Source of the DNA: Bacteroidales bacterium
Lineage (GTDB): Bacteria; Bacteroidota; Bacteroidia; Bacteroidales; Paludibacteraceae
Assembly (NCBI GenBank): GCA_015061165.1
Contig: SUXC01000006.1
Coordinates: 58,094-122,093, forward strand
Direction of reading: 5' to 3'
Length of the DNA stretch: 64,000 nucleotides
Positions 52,701 to 61,037 of this stretch are shown here, one piece after another (positions within the stretch are counted from its first letter, which is position 1; every line of letters starts with the position of its first letter). Position numbers and translations under genes: made by a program. The notes beneath the pieces were generated by a model, which saw only the letters and a program-made list of their open reading frames with translations, ran no database searches and was not told the origin of the DNA.

Positions 52701-53136
52701 TTTGGATAACCTCTGTCCAGTATATAGCAGCGACTATAGCGACCTTACAGCCAGCATGAAGGAGATGAAGAACCGCTGGATGGTACCTGGTGATGAGAAT
52801 GTTACAACCATCCCATCCATTCCTACCGTTCGTCAAATGCGTGAGATTGATGCACTCAACAATGCATATTCTGCATATAACTACTCTACCGAGCGTGTAG
52901 CTAAGGGTGATTTCATCCGACTCAAGGAATTGTCTTTGGCATACGATTTGCCTAAGAAGTATTTTGAGGGACAAAACGCAGTATCAAGTTTTGGTGTGAA
53001 ACTTAGTGCAACCAACTTGTGGTTGGCATATGCAGATAAGAAGTTGAACGGTCGTGACCCAGAGTACTACAACTCAGGTGGTGTATCTTCACCTGTTCCT
53101 CGCCAATTTACTTTGACAGTTAAATTAGGATTCTAA
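49780..53136 (+). CDS. SusC/RagA-family TonB-linked outer-membrane transporter, second locus
   Basis: The 1118-residue product has a signal peptide (to about residue 19), a carboxypeptidase-like domain ([23 protein letters not shown]...[12 protein letters not shown]), a TonB-box-like [23 protein letters not shown], a plug ([53 protein letters not shown]) and the long barrel ending FTLTVKLGF. It differs clearly from the first SusC (46042), so the two operons probably take different substrates. A SusD gene follows at 53167. Confidence 0.96.
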   Translation: [1118 protein letters not shown]

Positions 53137-53166
53137 TCAAACCTAACACTTAATTAAGAAAGGAAT

Positions 53167-54957
53167 ATGAAAATGAAAAAGAATATATTTGTTATCATTG
53201 CTTTGTTAGCATTAGGTACAACGGCTTGTGATTTCTTGGATAAAGAGCCAGACTTGCGTGCTACTATTGACTCCAAAGAGAAAGTACAACTTTTGTTGGT
53301 AAGTGCCTATACAGAAGCGAATAGTGCTCCTCTTTGCGAGTATTCATCCGACCAAGTGGTTGACAACAACGTGCCAGACCCAAAGACAGGTCAAGCCAAT
53401 GCAGTTAATCCATTGGATGAAATGTACAACGATATTTTTGCTTGGAGACCTGTTAAGCAATCAAGCAACGACTCTCCAAAACTGATTTGGGATGCTCACT
53501 ATACAGCTATTGCTACTGCGAATTCAGCGCTCGAGGCAATCGCGAAACTCGAAGCTCAAGGCATCAATATGGATGCGGAAAAGGGCGAGGCATTGCTCTC
53601 ACGCGCATATCACCACTTCTTGCTGGCGGGTGTATTCTGCCAAGCGTGGAAGAACGCGGAAGATAGTAAGAATGACCTCGGTCTTACCTATATGATGCAA
53701 CCTGAAACTAAGGTGGCTCCTGTGTACTCACGTGGTCCAGAATTGGAGGTCGGTTTGGATCTCAATGGCGATACAGCTTGGATTGGTGGTTCGTTGTATC
53801 ACACTTTTATGAATATCCAAAAAGACCTTGAGGCTGGTTTGAAATTAGTTTCAGATGAGTACTATAGTGTACCTCGTTATCACTTCAACGTGAAAGCTGC
53901 ACATGCTTTTGCTGCACGTTTCTATCTCTACAAACGTGAATGGGCAAAGGTAGTTGAGCATGCAGACTACGTATTGACTACTACTGATGAGACCACCTTG
54001 TCAATGCTCTTTGATGCAGAAACTAACCGTGATCAAAGTAACATTGAATTAGCATTCAAGCACTATATTGATGTGAATGCTCCTTCTAACCTCTTGCTAA
54101 TCGCCACTTACTCATCTTCAGCTTATGCGCACTTCCCAACTTATGGTCGCTATCAACTGAATGGTGAGGCTCAGAACTTCTCAACACATGGAGCTGGCCC
54201 TTGCTGGACAGGTCAATTCCCTGGCATTGGTACTTGGTCTGCTGATCAAAAGTTGGGTGGCTTCGTGGCAAAAGATTATTTCGACTTTGAATATACCGAC
54301 AAAGTGGCAGGCTATGGTTACGTTCGTATGGTGAGTCGTGCGTTTACTACCAACGAAACACTACTTTGCCGTGCTGAGGCAAAGGCATATCTCAACGACT
54401 TTGCAGGTTCCGCCAATGACTTCCGTTTGTGGTGCCAAGGTTACAATGTAAACGGTCGTATGCAAATGCTGCCAGATAGTACCGTGGATTTGAGCCAAGA
54501 GAAGATTGTTAAGTTCTATACTGAGAAAGCTGGTACGAAATTTGCGCCAGTATTGCACAACCAAGATATGGCAGCAGATTGGGTAATTACTCCAGAGCAA
54601 ATGCCATTTGTGCATTGTGCAATCCACTTCCGCCGTATTGAGGGTATGCATGATGGTCTCCGTTGGCACGACCTCAAACGCTATGGTATTGAGATTGAGC
54701 ACGTACAAGGGAAAGACGCTCCTCGTAAATTGGTTTGGAACGATGATCGCCGTGCTATTCAATTGCCACAAGAGGTTATCGTAGCAGGTATGACCGCTAA
54801 CCCACGCGTGGTAATGGGTGATAACTTGGATGGTAGCATGACAACCTCCCCATCTCTTAATCCAAGTGATGTATATACCCAATCAACTCCTACTTATACA
54901 AGCGCTGCTTCTTTGCCAAGTAGTAGTGCTGTGAAATTGGTGGAGGAAGAGGAGTAA
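53167..54957 (+). CDS. SusD/RagB-family lipoprotein, second locus
   Basis: The 596-residue product has a lipobox (ALGTTACDFLD) and a SusD start (FLDKEPDLRATIDSKEKVQLLLVSAYTEANSA), followed by TPR-like helices (KGEALLSRAYHHFLLAGVFCQAW) and the C-terminal HCAIHFRRIEGMHDGLRWHDLKRYGIEIEH. The extended C-terminus ends in a serine-rich tail (SAASLPSSSAVKLVEEEE). It is 30 bp after its SusC. Confidence 0.93.
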   Translation: MKMKKNIFVIIALLALGTTACDFLDKEPDLRATIDSKEKVQLLLVSAYTEANSAPLCEYSSDQVVDNNVPDPKTGQANAVNPLDEMYNDIFAWRPVKQSSNDSPKLIWDAHYTAIATANSALEAIAKLEAQGINMDAEKGEALLSRAYHHFLLAGVFCQAWKNAEDSKNDLGLTYMMQPETKVAPVYSRGPELEVGLDLNGDTAWIGGSLYHTFMNIQKDLEAGLKLVSDEYYSVPRYHFNVKAAHAFAARFYLYKREWAKVVEHADYVLTTTDETTLSMLFDAETNRDQSNIELAFKHYIDVNAPSNLLLIATYSSSAYAHFPTYGRYQLNGEAQNFSTHGAGPCWTGQFPGIGTWSADQKLGGFVAKDYFDFEYTDKVAGYGYVRMVSRAFTTNETLLCRAEAKAYLNDFAGSANDFRLWCQGYNVNGRMQMLPDSTVDLSQEKIVKFYTEKAGTKFAPVLHNQDMAADWVITPEQMPFVHCAIHFRRIEGMHDGLRWHDLKRYGIEIEHVQGKDAPRKLVWNDDRRAIQLPQEVIVAGMTANPRVVMGDNLDGSMTTSPSLNPSDVYTQSTPTYTSAASLPSSSAVKLVEEEE

Positions 54958-54989
54958 AATAATGATTAACTACTAAATATATAATAGTT

Positions 54990-55913
54990 ATGAAAAGTTT
55001 GTATAAAATTTTAGCAGTTGCATGCCTTGTAATGGGTTTCGCTGCATGTGAAGGAGACCAATTCACAGAATCTATCTTCGTGGATCCTGTGATTGACACC
55101 ACCACCTATACTTATCAATTTGATAAATGGTTGGATAAATACTATACAGAGCCATACAACGTAGAGTTTCTCTATAAGTTGGACGACAACGCTACTGACC
55201 CTAACTACAATGTGGTACCAGTAAGTATTGGTATGGCAGATACATTGGCACACTTGGCATTGTATTTGTGGTATGATGTGTATGATTCTGTAGTAGGTCC
55301 TGAGTTCTTGCCAGAATATGGTCCAAAGATGATTCAGCTTATTGGTTCATCTATGTTGGACCCTGTACAAGGTACCGAGAAATTAGGTTATGCCGAAGGT
55401 GGTATCAAGATTACGCTCTTGAAGATTAATGAGATGCAACTCAACAATATTGACAACCTCAATGAGTATATCTTCAAGACCATGCACCACGAGTTTTCAC
55501 ACATCTTGCACCAACAAAAGAACTATCCTACTGAGTTTGCACAAATCACTCCAGCGAACTACGACCCTATCAAATGGCAAGAGCGTACTTATGAAGAAGC
55601 TTGGCAATTGGGTTGCGTAAGTAACTATGGAAGTAGTGAGGCACGCGAGGACTTTGTAGAGGTGATTGCTAACTACATCGTGAAGCCAGATGCATGGTGG
55701 GATAATATGCTTAAGAAGGCAGGCACAGAAGGTGCTGCTATCATCAATCAGAAATGGGATATTTGCAACACATGGCTCAAAGAGAAATGGGAGATAGATC
55801 TTGATGCGTTGCGTGATGAAGTACAAAAACGTCAGCAGAATTTGGATTGGAATATGATCATGCAATTTGATGACCAACTGAAGGCAAATCGTGAAAATAA
55901 CGCTAAAGAGTAA
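54990..55913 (+). CDS. Zinc-binding metallopeptidase-like lipoprotein
   Basis: The 307-residue product has a lipobox (VMGFAACEGD). A zinc-protease motif is clear in TMHHEFSHILHQQKNYP (about residues 166-182), with a downstream glutamate candidate in EEAWQLGCVSNYGSSEAREDFVEVIANYI. It matches the substrate-import-associated zinc metallohydrolase lipoproteins (Peptidase_Mx1-like) encoded next to SusCD genes. It suggests that this locus handles a peptide or glycoprotein substrate. Confidence 0.85.
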   Translation: MKSLYKILAVACLVMGFAACEGDQFTESIFVDPVIDTTTYTYQFDKWLDKYYTEPYNVEFLYKLDDNATDPNYNVVPVSIGMADTLAHLALYLWYDVYDSVVGPEFLPEYGPKMIQLIGSSMLDPVQGTEKLGYAEGGIKITLLKINEMQLNNIDNLNEYIFKTMHHEFSHILHQQKNYPTEFAQITPANYDPIKWQERTYEEAWQLGCVSNYGSSEAREDFVEVIANYIVKPDAWWDNMLKKAGTEGAAIINQKWDICNTWLKEKWEIDLDALRDEVQKRQQNLDWNMIMQFDDQLKANRENNAKE

Positions 55914-55924
55914 GGAGAAGGATT

Positions 55925-57247
55925 ATGAAAGCAAAATATTTAGTAATAATTGGCTTGTTGGCTGCTACGTTTGCTGCATGTAGCCGCGATGAGGAAAGCT
56001 TGTTTGAGAAGCCAGCTGCTATTCGTGCACAAGAGGCTATCGATAATGCGTTCAATGTGTTGACTTCAGCCGAGAATGGCTGGGAAATGGCATATTTCCC
56101 TAACTTGGAAGCAAGTGCCAAGGGATACAATATGGTGCTTAAGTTCAACAAGAATGGCAATGTCAGCGTAACAGCTAAGAATGCTACTACAACTGCTAAC
56201 AAGATTGTGACCGATACTGCCAGTACATGGGCTGTGAAGAGCGATTACGGACCAATTTTGACCTTTGATACCTACAACGATGTATTCCATGCCTTCTCTG
56301 ATCCAGGGAATGATGGTGCAGGTTTGTTGGGTGACTACGAGTTCTTGATTTTGAAGGCGACTCCAGAGTTAGTACTCCTCAAAGGTAAGAAGCATAGTGC
56401 ATACACCGTTATGCGTCCTATGAAGAATACCGACTTGGCTGCTTATTATGCTGCTTGCGAGAAGATGCAAGCCGATTTGTTTGGTAACAACAATATCGTA
56501 ACACTCACCCAAGGTGACAGCAAGATGTATCTGTATAAAGGTGCAGAAGGTCAGTTCCAAAGTGCAGCATACGGCTCTCCACTCGTGGCAGAGACTGCTA
56601 CCTACCACCCAGTTTGCTCTACAGAAGATGGTATCATCGTATCTATGGGCTTTGGAGAAGATGTGCATGACCACATTTTCTACTATGATGCCGCAAAGGG
56701 CGAACTCAGGAGTGAGAAGGGCGCTGTGATGAACGCAGGTAACCTGAACGTTCTCTTCGGTGCTTACTTCACCGATAATGCTTATGGCTGGTCTGTTGAT
56801 CCTGCTGGTCAACCTGCAGTAGATGCGCTGTTGGCTGCTGTGAACACTGCGATGAAGAATACTTCTGCTAAGATGAAAGTGATGGGCTATGGTTACAAGC
56901 AATCGCTGAATATGTACGAAGGTGGTTATTTCATGCTCATCAACTTCTCTTATAAACAAGGTTCTAAGATCCAAGAGAAGAAACTGGTTTGGGAAATCAA
57001 CTTGGAGCAGAATGAGAATGGTATCACTATTAAGGGAACAGGAGAAAATGGCGAGTTGGTTCCTTATGACGAGGGTACGGAGAAATTCTTGATTCAAATT
57101 CCATCCGCTCAAGCAGTAGCAGAATTGATGTTAGGTGAGTTCAGTGCTGCTCCATTGGAGGGTAACCTCTTTAACGCCGTTGCTGGTATGCTTCTCACGG
57201 GCGAAAAGCAATTAACCATTAAGGGTGCTAATAATGTCAAGATGTAA
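55925..57247 (+). CDS. DUF4302 domain lipoprotein
   Basis: The 440-residue product has a lipobox (AATFAACSRDEE) and the DUF4302 pattern EKPAAIRAQEAIDNAFNVLTSAENGWEMAYFPN...GYNMVLKFNKNGNVSV...SDYGPILTFDTYNDVFHAFSDP. DUF4302 proteins occur next to the metallopeptidase and SusCD genes in many Bacteroidota; the role is unknown. It is 11 bp after the metallopeptidase gene, so one operon. Confidence 0.85.
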   Translation: MKAKYLVIIGLLAATFAACSRDEESLFEKPAAIRAQEAIDNAFNVLTSAENGWEMAYFPNLEASAKGYNMVLKFNKNGNVSVTAKNATTTANKIVTDTASTWAVKSDYGPILTFDTYNDVFHAFSDPGNDGAGLLGDYEFLILKATPELVLLKGKKHSAYTVMRPMKNTDLAAYYAACEKMQADLFGNNNIVTLTQGDSKMYLYKGAEGQFQSAAYGSPLVAETATYHPVCSTEDGIIVSMGFGEDVHDHIFYYDAAKGELRSEKGAVMNAGNLNVLFGAYFTDNAYGWSVDPAGQPAVDALLAAVNTAMKNTSAKMKVMGYGYKQSLNMYEGGYFMLINFSYKQGSKIQEKKLVWEINLEQNENGITIKGTGENGELVPYDEGTEKFLIQIPSAQAVAELMLGEFSAAPLEGNLFNAVAGMLLTGEKQLTIKGANNVKM

Positions 57248-57327
57248 GTAAACACATATAGTGTAAAAATAAGAAAATTAATAGCGAGGTAAAACTCATA
57301 ATGTTTAACAACTAAAATTTTAAAGGT

Positions 57328-58914
57328 ATGAAAAAGTTTACTCTTTTAAGTGCAGTGCTCGTAGCTGGTATGGCTACCGCACAAGTCGTACAAGTTGCTC
57401 CTGAGCAATTGAAACTTCAAAAACTGATGCCTCAATCCATTGAGATGAACAAGGAAGTTTCATTGAAGGAATGGACTGGCTATAGCGAGAAGGGAGCTAA
57501 TGCAAGTTACGATTTGGCAGATTATTACGTAGTTGATGGTATGATGTATGGTGGTCTCACTGCAGGATGGGGCGCTTATCCATATGGCTTCTTTATGGTA
57601 CCAGCATACCAAAATGTGGTATTTGAGAACGTGTATGGTCCTACCACATGGACAATCAATGGTGCAACTGAAGCTGAGAATACTGAGTCGCTCGAATATG
57701 GTTTGATGCTTGATGGTATGTATTATTTGCCAAAAACATTGGATCACATGTGGCAGAAAGATGACACCACTTTGTTGAGTGTAAAGGGCTATATTTATGG
57801 TTCTACCGAGCAAGCTCAATATCTGATTGCAGGTGCTAACCACATGATTGCTTCTGATGGTATCGTGCCTTTGACACAATGCGAGATGAATTGCGATCCA
57901 ATGTACAACGAAAGCGGTAGCGACTTCTATATTGTAAGTGCACAATCTTTGGGTTGCCCATACGCTTATGGTACAGACTTGGTATATAATGGAAAGAGCC
58001 TTGATACAATCATCAGTACTGTTCGCAATGTTAATCCTTTGAAGATTAACCAAATCAATATGCCTATTTATAATGCTGCAGCTACTTCTATTGAAGAAAT
58101 TTTGCCAGAAGGTGCACAAGTTAAGGTTGAGATTATCGCAGCTGACTTGAATGAAGGTATTATCTACTCTGACTCTATTTATGCTTCTACTATCATTAAT
58201 CCTGAAGATTGCCAAGTTTTAGGTGGTGGTCCAGCTTCTTTAGTTGCTAAGTTCTGGGAAGAGGATCCATTCGGTGGCGTAATGGAAGTAGCTGTTCTTT
58301 GCCCTGGTGATTTCTGCGTTCAAATTACTGGCTATAATGAAGGTAATTGTGACTTCGGTTTCATGACCGACTACTATGCTCCTATTGGTTCTACTATCTT
58401 TGCAGTTAATGGAGGATATACATCATTCTGGTCTTCTGGTAGCAACTTAGCAATCAGCTATGATGCATATTGGCCAGGTGCTCTCTTCGCAGCTGATTCT
58501 GAGGTGTTGGTTGCTCCAGTAGAGGGTGGTGCTGCAATGGATGGTGAGTATTCTGCCTTTGCTATTTACACCAACGTTTATGATCTTGATGTATGGATGA
58601 TTGATGAAGAAGCTTCTGCTGAGTGGCTTGAGTTTGTATATGACGATTCTGCTCTTGCATCAGAAGGCTACCTTTTAGGACAACTCACTGCTACCGCTCT
58701 TCCTGAAGGTGAGACTGGTCGTCAAGGTGCTCTTGTAATTGATGTTGATGGTTACAAACTTTCTATCCCTGTTGTACAAGGCGAGGTAGTTAATACTGGC
58801 GTAGATAACGTAGTTGTTCCAACCAACAACAAGACCTACAACCTCCTCGGTGTAGAAGTTGACGAGAACTACAAGGGTATCGTTATCAAAAACGGTCAAA
58901 AGACTATCCAATAA
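57328..58914 (+). CDS. Secreted protein with short C-terminal sorting-like tail
   Basis: The 528-residue product has a signal peptide (MKKFTLLSAVLVAGMATA) and no lipobox. The middle has aromatic- and glycine-rich beta stretches without a recognised domain, then a BACON-like or Ig-like segment (AEWLEFVYDDSALASEGYLLGQLTATALPE). The last about 27 residues (KTYNLLGVEVDENYKGIVI... ) match the short C-terminal element of Bacteroidales exported proteins. It probably belongs to the SusCD operon (80 bp downstream). Function unknown. Confidence 0.6.
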   Translation: MKKFTLLSAVLVAGMATAQVVQVAPEQLKLQKLMPQSIEMNKEVSLKEWTGYSEKGANASYDLADYYVVDGMMYGGLTAGWGAYPYGFFMVPAYQNVVFENVYGPTTWTINGATEAENTESLEYGLMLDGMYYLPKTLDHMWQKDDTTLLSVKGYIYGSTEQAQYLIAGANHMIASDGIVPLTQCEMNCDPMYNESGSDFYIVSAQSLGCPYAYGTDLVYNGKSLDTIISTVRNVNPLKINQINMPIYNAAATSIEEILPEGAQVKVEIIAADLNEGIIYSDSIYASTIINPEDCQVLGGGPASLVAKFWEEDPFGGVMEVAVLCPGDFCVQITGYNEGNCDFGFMTDYYAPIGSTIFAVNGGYTSFWSSGSNLAISYDAYWPGALFAADSEVLVAPVEGGAAMDGEYSAFAIYTNVYDLDVWMIDEEASAEWLEFVYDDSALASEGYLLGQLTATALPEGETGRQGALVIDVDGYKLSIPVVQGEVVNTGVDNVVVPTNNKTYNLLGVEVDENYKGIVIKNGQKTIQ

Positions 58915-58941
58915 TCTAGAAATATACTAATCTAGAAAAAT

Positions 58942-58975
58942 GAAGAGGCTTCCCAATAGGAAGCCTCTTCTCTTT
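58942..58975. terminator. Bidirectional terminator after the plus-strand SusCD operon
   Basis: GAAGAGGCTTCC (58942-58953) and GGAAGCCTCTTC (58959-58970) form a perfect 12-bp stem with loop CAATA. TCTTT follows on the plus strand and ATTTTTCT on the minus strand, so it can end both this operon and the convergent M16 gene. Confidence 0.85.
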
Positions 58976-59028
58976 ACCATAAGATTACCATAGGATTACG
59001 CTACCCTTATGCAACCCTTACGCAAGAA

Positions 59029-60267
59029 TTAATCGTATAATAATGTGTATATCTTTTCAGCATCAAATACCTCGTTGGCAACGTCTTGCAATTGGGTAGG
59101 GGTGATTTGTTGCACTTTGGCGAAGGTGTCTTGCCATGCAGGAGCATGGTGATGATACAGCATTTGCTTGGCCATCGCCAGCGCATTATTCTCCTGATTC
59201 TCCGCAGAGATAGCCATCTGACCCTCTAACTGGCGCAAAGCGCGCAGAAGTTGGGCAGAGGTGAGAGTAGTATCGCGCAACTGCTTGAGCTCCTTATGGC
59301 AGAGTTCCAAACAGTGGTCCTTATGTTGCGGCTCACATGCCAAGTAGATATTCCAATAACCCGTATCGCTGAGTGGTACTGCCTGCGAATCAATATTATA
59401 CACCAATCCATATTTCTCGCGCAGGCTCAAATACAACCTACTGGACATACTGCCACCACCCAGGATATTGTTGAGCAAATACATAGTCAGTTGCTTGGGA
59501 TGGCCGATATGGTAGGCATGCGAACCGAGCATGATGTGCGTTTGGTGGGTATGGCGGCGGTAGGTGCGGGAGAGGCCTAACCCCGTCCCTTCCCTGAAGG
59601 GAAGGGAGATAGCTTCCCCCCTTAAGGGGGGACTGAGGGGGGCTAACTCACGTTCGGCTGCGGAGATGACTTGCTTGGTCGTGACATTGCCAAGAACAAA
59701 GAGCACCATACGCTCGGGGCGATAGTGTTGCTTGATCCAATTGAGTGCAATATCGGGCGATTTGGAGATACGGCGGAGGGTCTTCTTGGTACCAAGGATA
59801 GGCATAGCCAAAGAACTGCCTTCAAAAATCATATTCTCGAAGTCATCGTAGATGAGTTCGCTGGGCGAGTCGTTGTAACTCTCAATCTCATCAAGAATGA
59901 CAGTGACTTCCTTGTCGGTCTCCTTCTTGCAGAAAGTAGGGTGGAGCACCATATCTGCCAACAAATGCAAGGTAGTGCGGAAATGCTGGCGAAGAGTAGC
60001 CGCATAGAAAGTCGTTTCTTCTTTGGTGGTGTAGGCATTGATTTCTCCACCTATGCCCTCAATATGATTGATAATCTGGCGAGCCGTATAATGCTGGGTG
60101 CCTTTGAAAACGCAGTGCTCGATATAATGTGCCATACCATTCTCCTCTGGAAGTTCATGGCGCGTACCCGCACCGACCATGATTCCCACATATACAACAG
60201 GCGAAGTGGTCTTACGGTGCACAATCTGCACCCCATTGGGTAAATTATGATAAAAAGTTTCGCTCAT
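59029..60267 (-). CDS. M16-family zinc peptidase with in-frame palindrome insertion
   Basis: The 412-residue product has the inverted zinc motif HxxEH in NGMAHYIEHCVFKGT and the third ligand region KEVTVILDEIESYND, followed by an M16_C domain (QTHIMLGSHAYHIGH...YLLNNILGGGMSS-like). It is a single-chain processing-peptidase-like enzyme; the substrate is unknown. Residues about 205-232 (LSPPLRGEAISLPFREGTGLGL) are encoded by two perfect G/C palindromes (59578-59645) and form an extra linker between the two domains, with no counterpart expected in the family. Confidence 0.9.
   Translation of the reverse strand: MSETFYHNLPNGVQIVHRKTTSPVVYVGIMVGAGTRHELPEENGMAHYIEHCVFKGTQHYTARQIINHIEGIGGEINAYTTKEETTFYAATLRQHFRTTLHLLADMVLHPTFCKKETDKEVTVILDEIESYNDSPSELIYDDFENMIFEGSSLAMPILGTKKTLRRISKSPDIALNWIKQHYRPERMVLFVLGNVTTKQVISAAERELAPLSPPLRGEAISLPFREGTGLGLSRTYRRHTHQTHIMLGSHAYHIGHPKQLTMYLLNNILGGGSMSSRLYLSLREKYGLVYNIDSQAVPLSDTGYWNIYLACEPQHKDHCLELCHKELKQLRDTTLTSAQLLRALRQLEGQMAISAENQENNALAMAKQMLYHHHAPAWQDTFAKVQQITPTQLQDVANEVFDAEKIYTLLYD
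59578..59645. repeat. Two adjacent palindromes inserted in the M16 peptidase gene
   Basis: TCCCTTCCCT-GA-AGGGAAGGGA (59586-59607) and TCCCCCCTTAAGGGGGGA (59615-59632) are perfect palindromes. On the minus strand they encode LSPPLRGEAISLPFREG. The SLPFREGTG peptide recurs in the stress-protein gene, encoded by a related palindrome. Confidence 0.9.
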
Positions 60268-60299
60268 TTCTTAATAAAAACAAAGTTTTTGCAATTTTT

Positions 60300-60331
60300 C
60301 TTGCGTATGTGTAATATTTTTACTAATTTTG
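60300..60331 (+). promoter_or_regulatory. Promoter of tRNA-Leu
   Basis: CTTG (60300-60303), 20 bp, TAATTTTG (60324-60331). The mature tRNA begins 13 bp later. Confidence 0.65.
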
Positions 60332-60343
60332 CAGCCGATTTCG

Positions 60344-60425
60344 GCGGCATTGGCGGAATTGGTAGACGCGCTAGACTTAGGATCTAGTTTCGAGAGGAGT
60401 GAAGGTTCGAGTCCTTTATGCCGCA
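60344..60425 (+). tRNA. tRNA-Leu (anticodon TAG)
   Basis: The 82-nt gene has the acceptor stem GCGGCAT/ATGCCGC with discriminator A60425. The anticodon stem CTAGA/TCTAG (60371-60375 with 60383-60387) encloses the loop CTTAGGA with TAG at 60378-60380. The D-arm has GGAATTGGTAGACGC, the T-arm GGTTCGAGTCC, and a long class II variable arm is present, as required for tRNA-Leu. CCA is not encoded. It reads CUA codons, and others by wobble. Confidence 0.95.
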
Positions 60426-60427
60426 CT

Positions 60428-60451
60428 TCGGGTCATTAAGACCCGATTTTT
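60428..60451 (+). terminator. Terminator of tRNA-Leu
   Basis: TCGGGTC (60428-60434), loop ATTAA, GACCCGA (60440-60446), then TTTTT. It starts 3 bp after the tRNA. Confidence 0.85.
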
Positions 60452-60503
60452 GTATCAATTATATACTTTATAACAAATATTAATCGTTAATTATTAGTAG
60501 TTT

Positions 60504-61037
60504 ATGAAAATTAAATCATGCTTATTGTTGCTTGTACTTGCTTGCTTAATGACCAGCTGTTTCAACGAAACGGTTTCGCAATCAACACCGATGATGCTCT
60601 TCAGCAAGGTGTACGTTAATCCTCAAGTGGTAGGCGATTCGCTGATAGGTGCACAAGACACTTTAGGTAGCTACTATAGCGAGGAATTCAATATGGAATA
60701 TGTGGATACCTTGCAATTAGGCGATACTGCGATGTTTTATGCTATGTTTGAAGCCTTTATGAATAATCTGGTGAGTATCAATGCTACTTATGATAGCGTT
60801 CGAGTGAAAATGTGGTATGACATTGATGAGTCTATGAAGAAAATGTTGGCTTCTGGTTCACAGCCCGAAAAGGGAGTATTGTTCTTCAATCCGATGTATC
60901 ATGGTGTTGTTTTCCCTATCTATATTCTACCATTAGAGGCTGGAGCACACGCTATCAAAATGACGGTGATTAGTGATTCTCAGTACCCTAAGAGAGAGGC
61001 GATATTCACCATGCCTGTTAAAGCAACGAATCTCTAA
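60504..61037 (+). CDS. Lipoprotein of unknown function
   Basis: The 177-residue product has a clear lipobox (LACLMTSCFNE). The mature part has beta-strand-like stretches (MMLFSKVYVNPQVVGDSLIG, GVVFPIYILPLEAGAHAIKMTVIS) that look like an Ig-type fold, with an amphipathic middle (FYAMFEAFMNNLVSINATYDSVRVKMWYD). No family is recognised. It ends by overlapping the convergent mazG gene by 4 bp. Confidence 0.6.
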   Translation: MKIKSCLLLLVLACLMTSCFNETVSQSTPMMLFSKVYVNPQVVGDSLIGAQDTLGSYYSEEFNMEYVDTLQLGDTAMFYAMFEAFMNNLVSINATYDSVRVKMWYDIDESMKKMLASGSQPEKGVLFFNPMYHGVVFPIYILPLEAGAHAIKMTVISDSQYPKREAIFTMPVKATNL

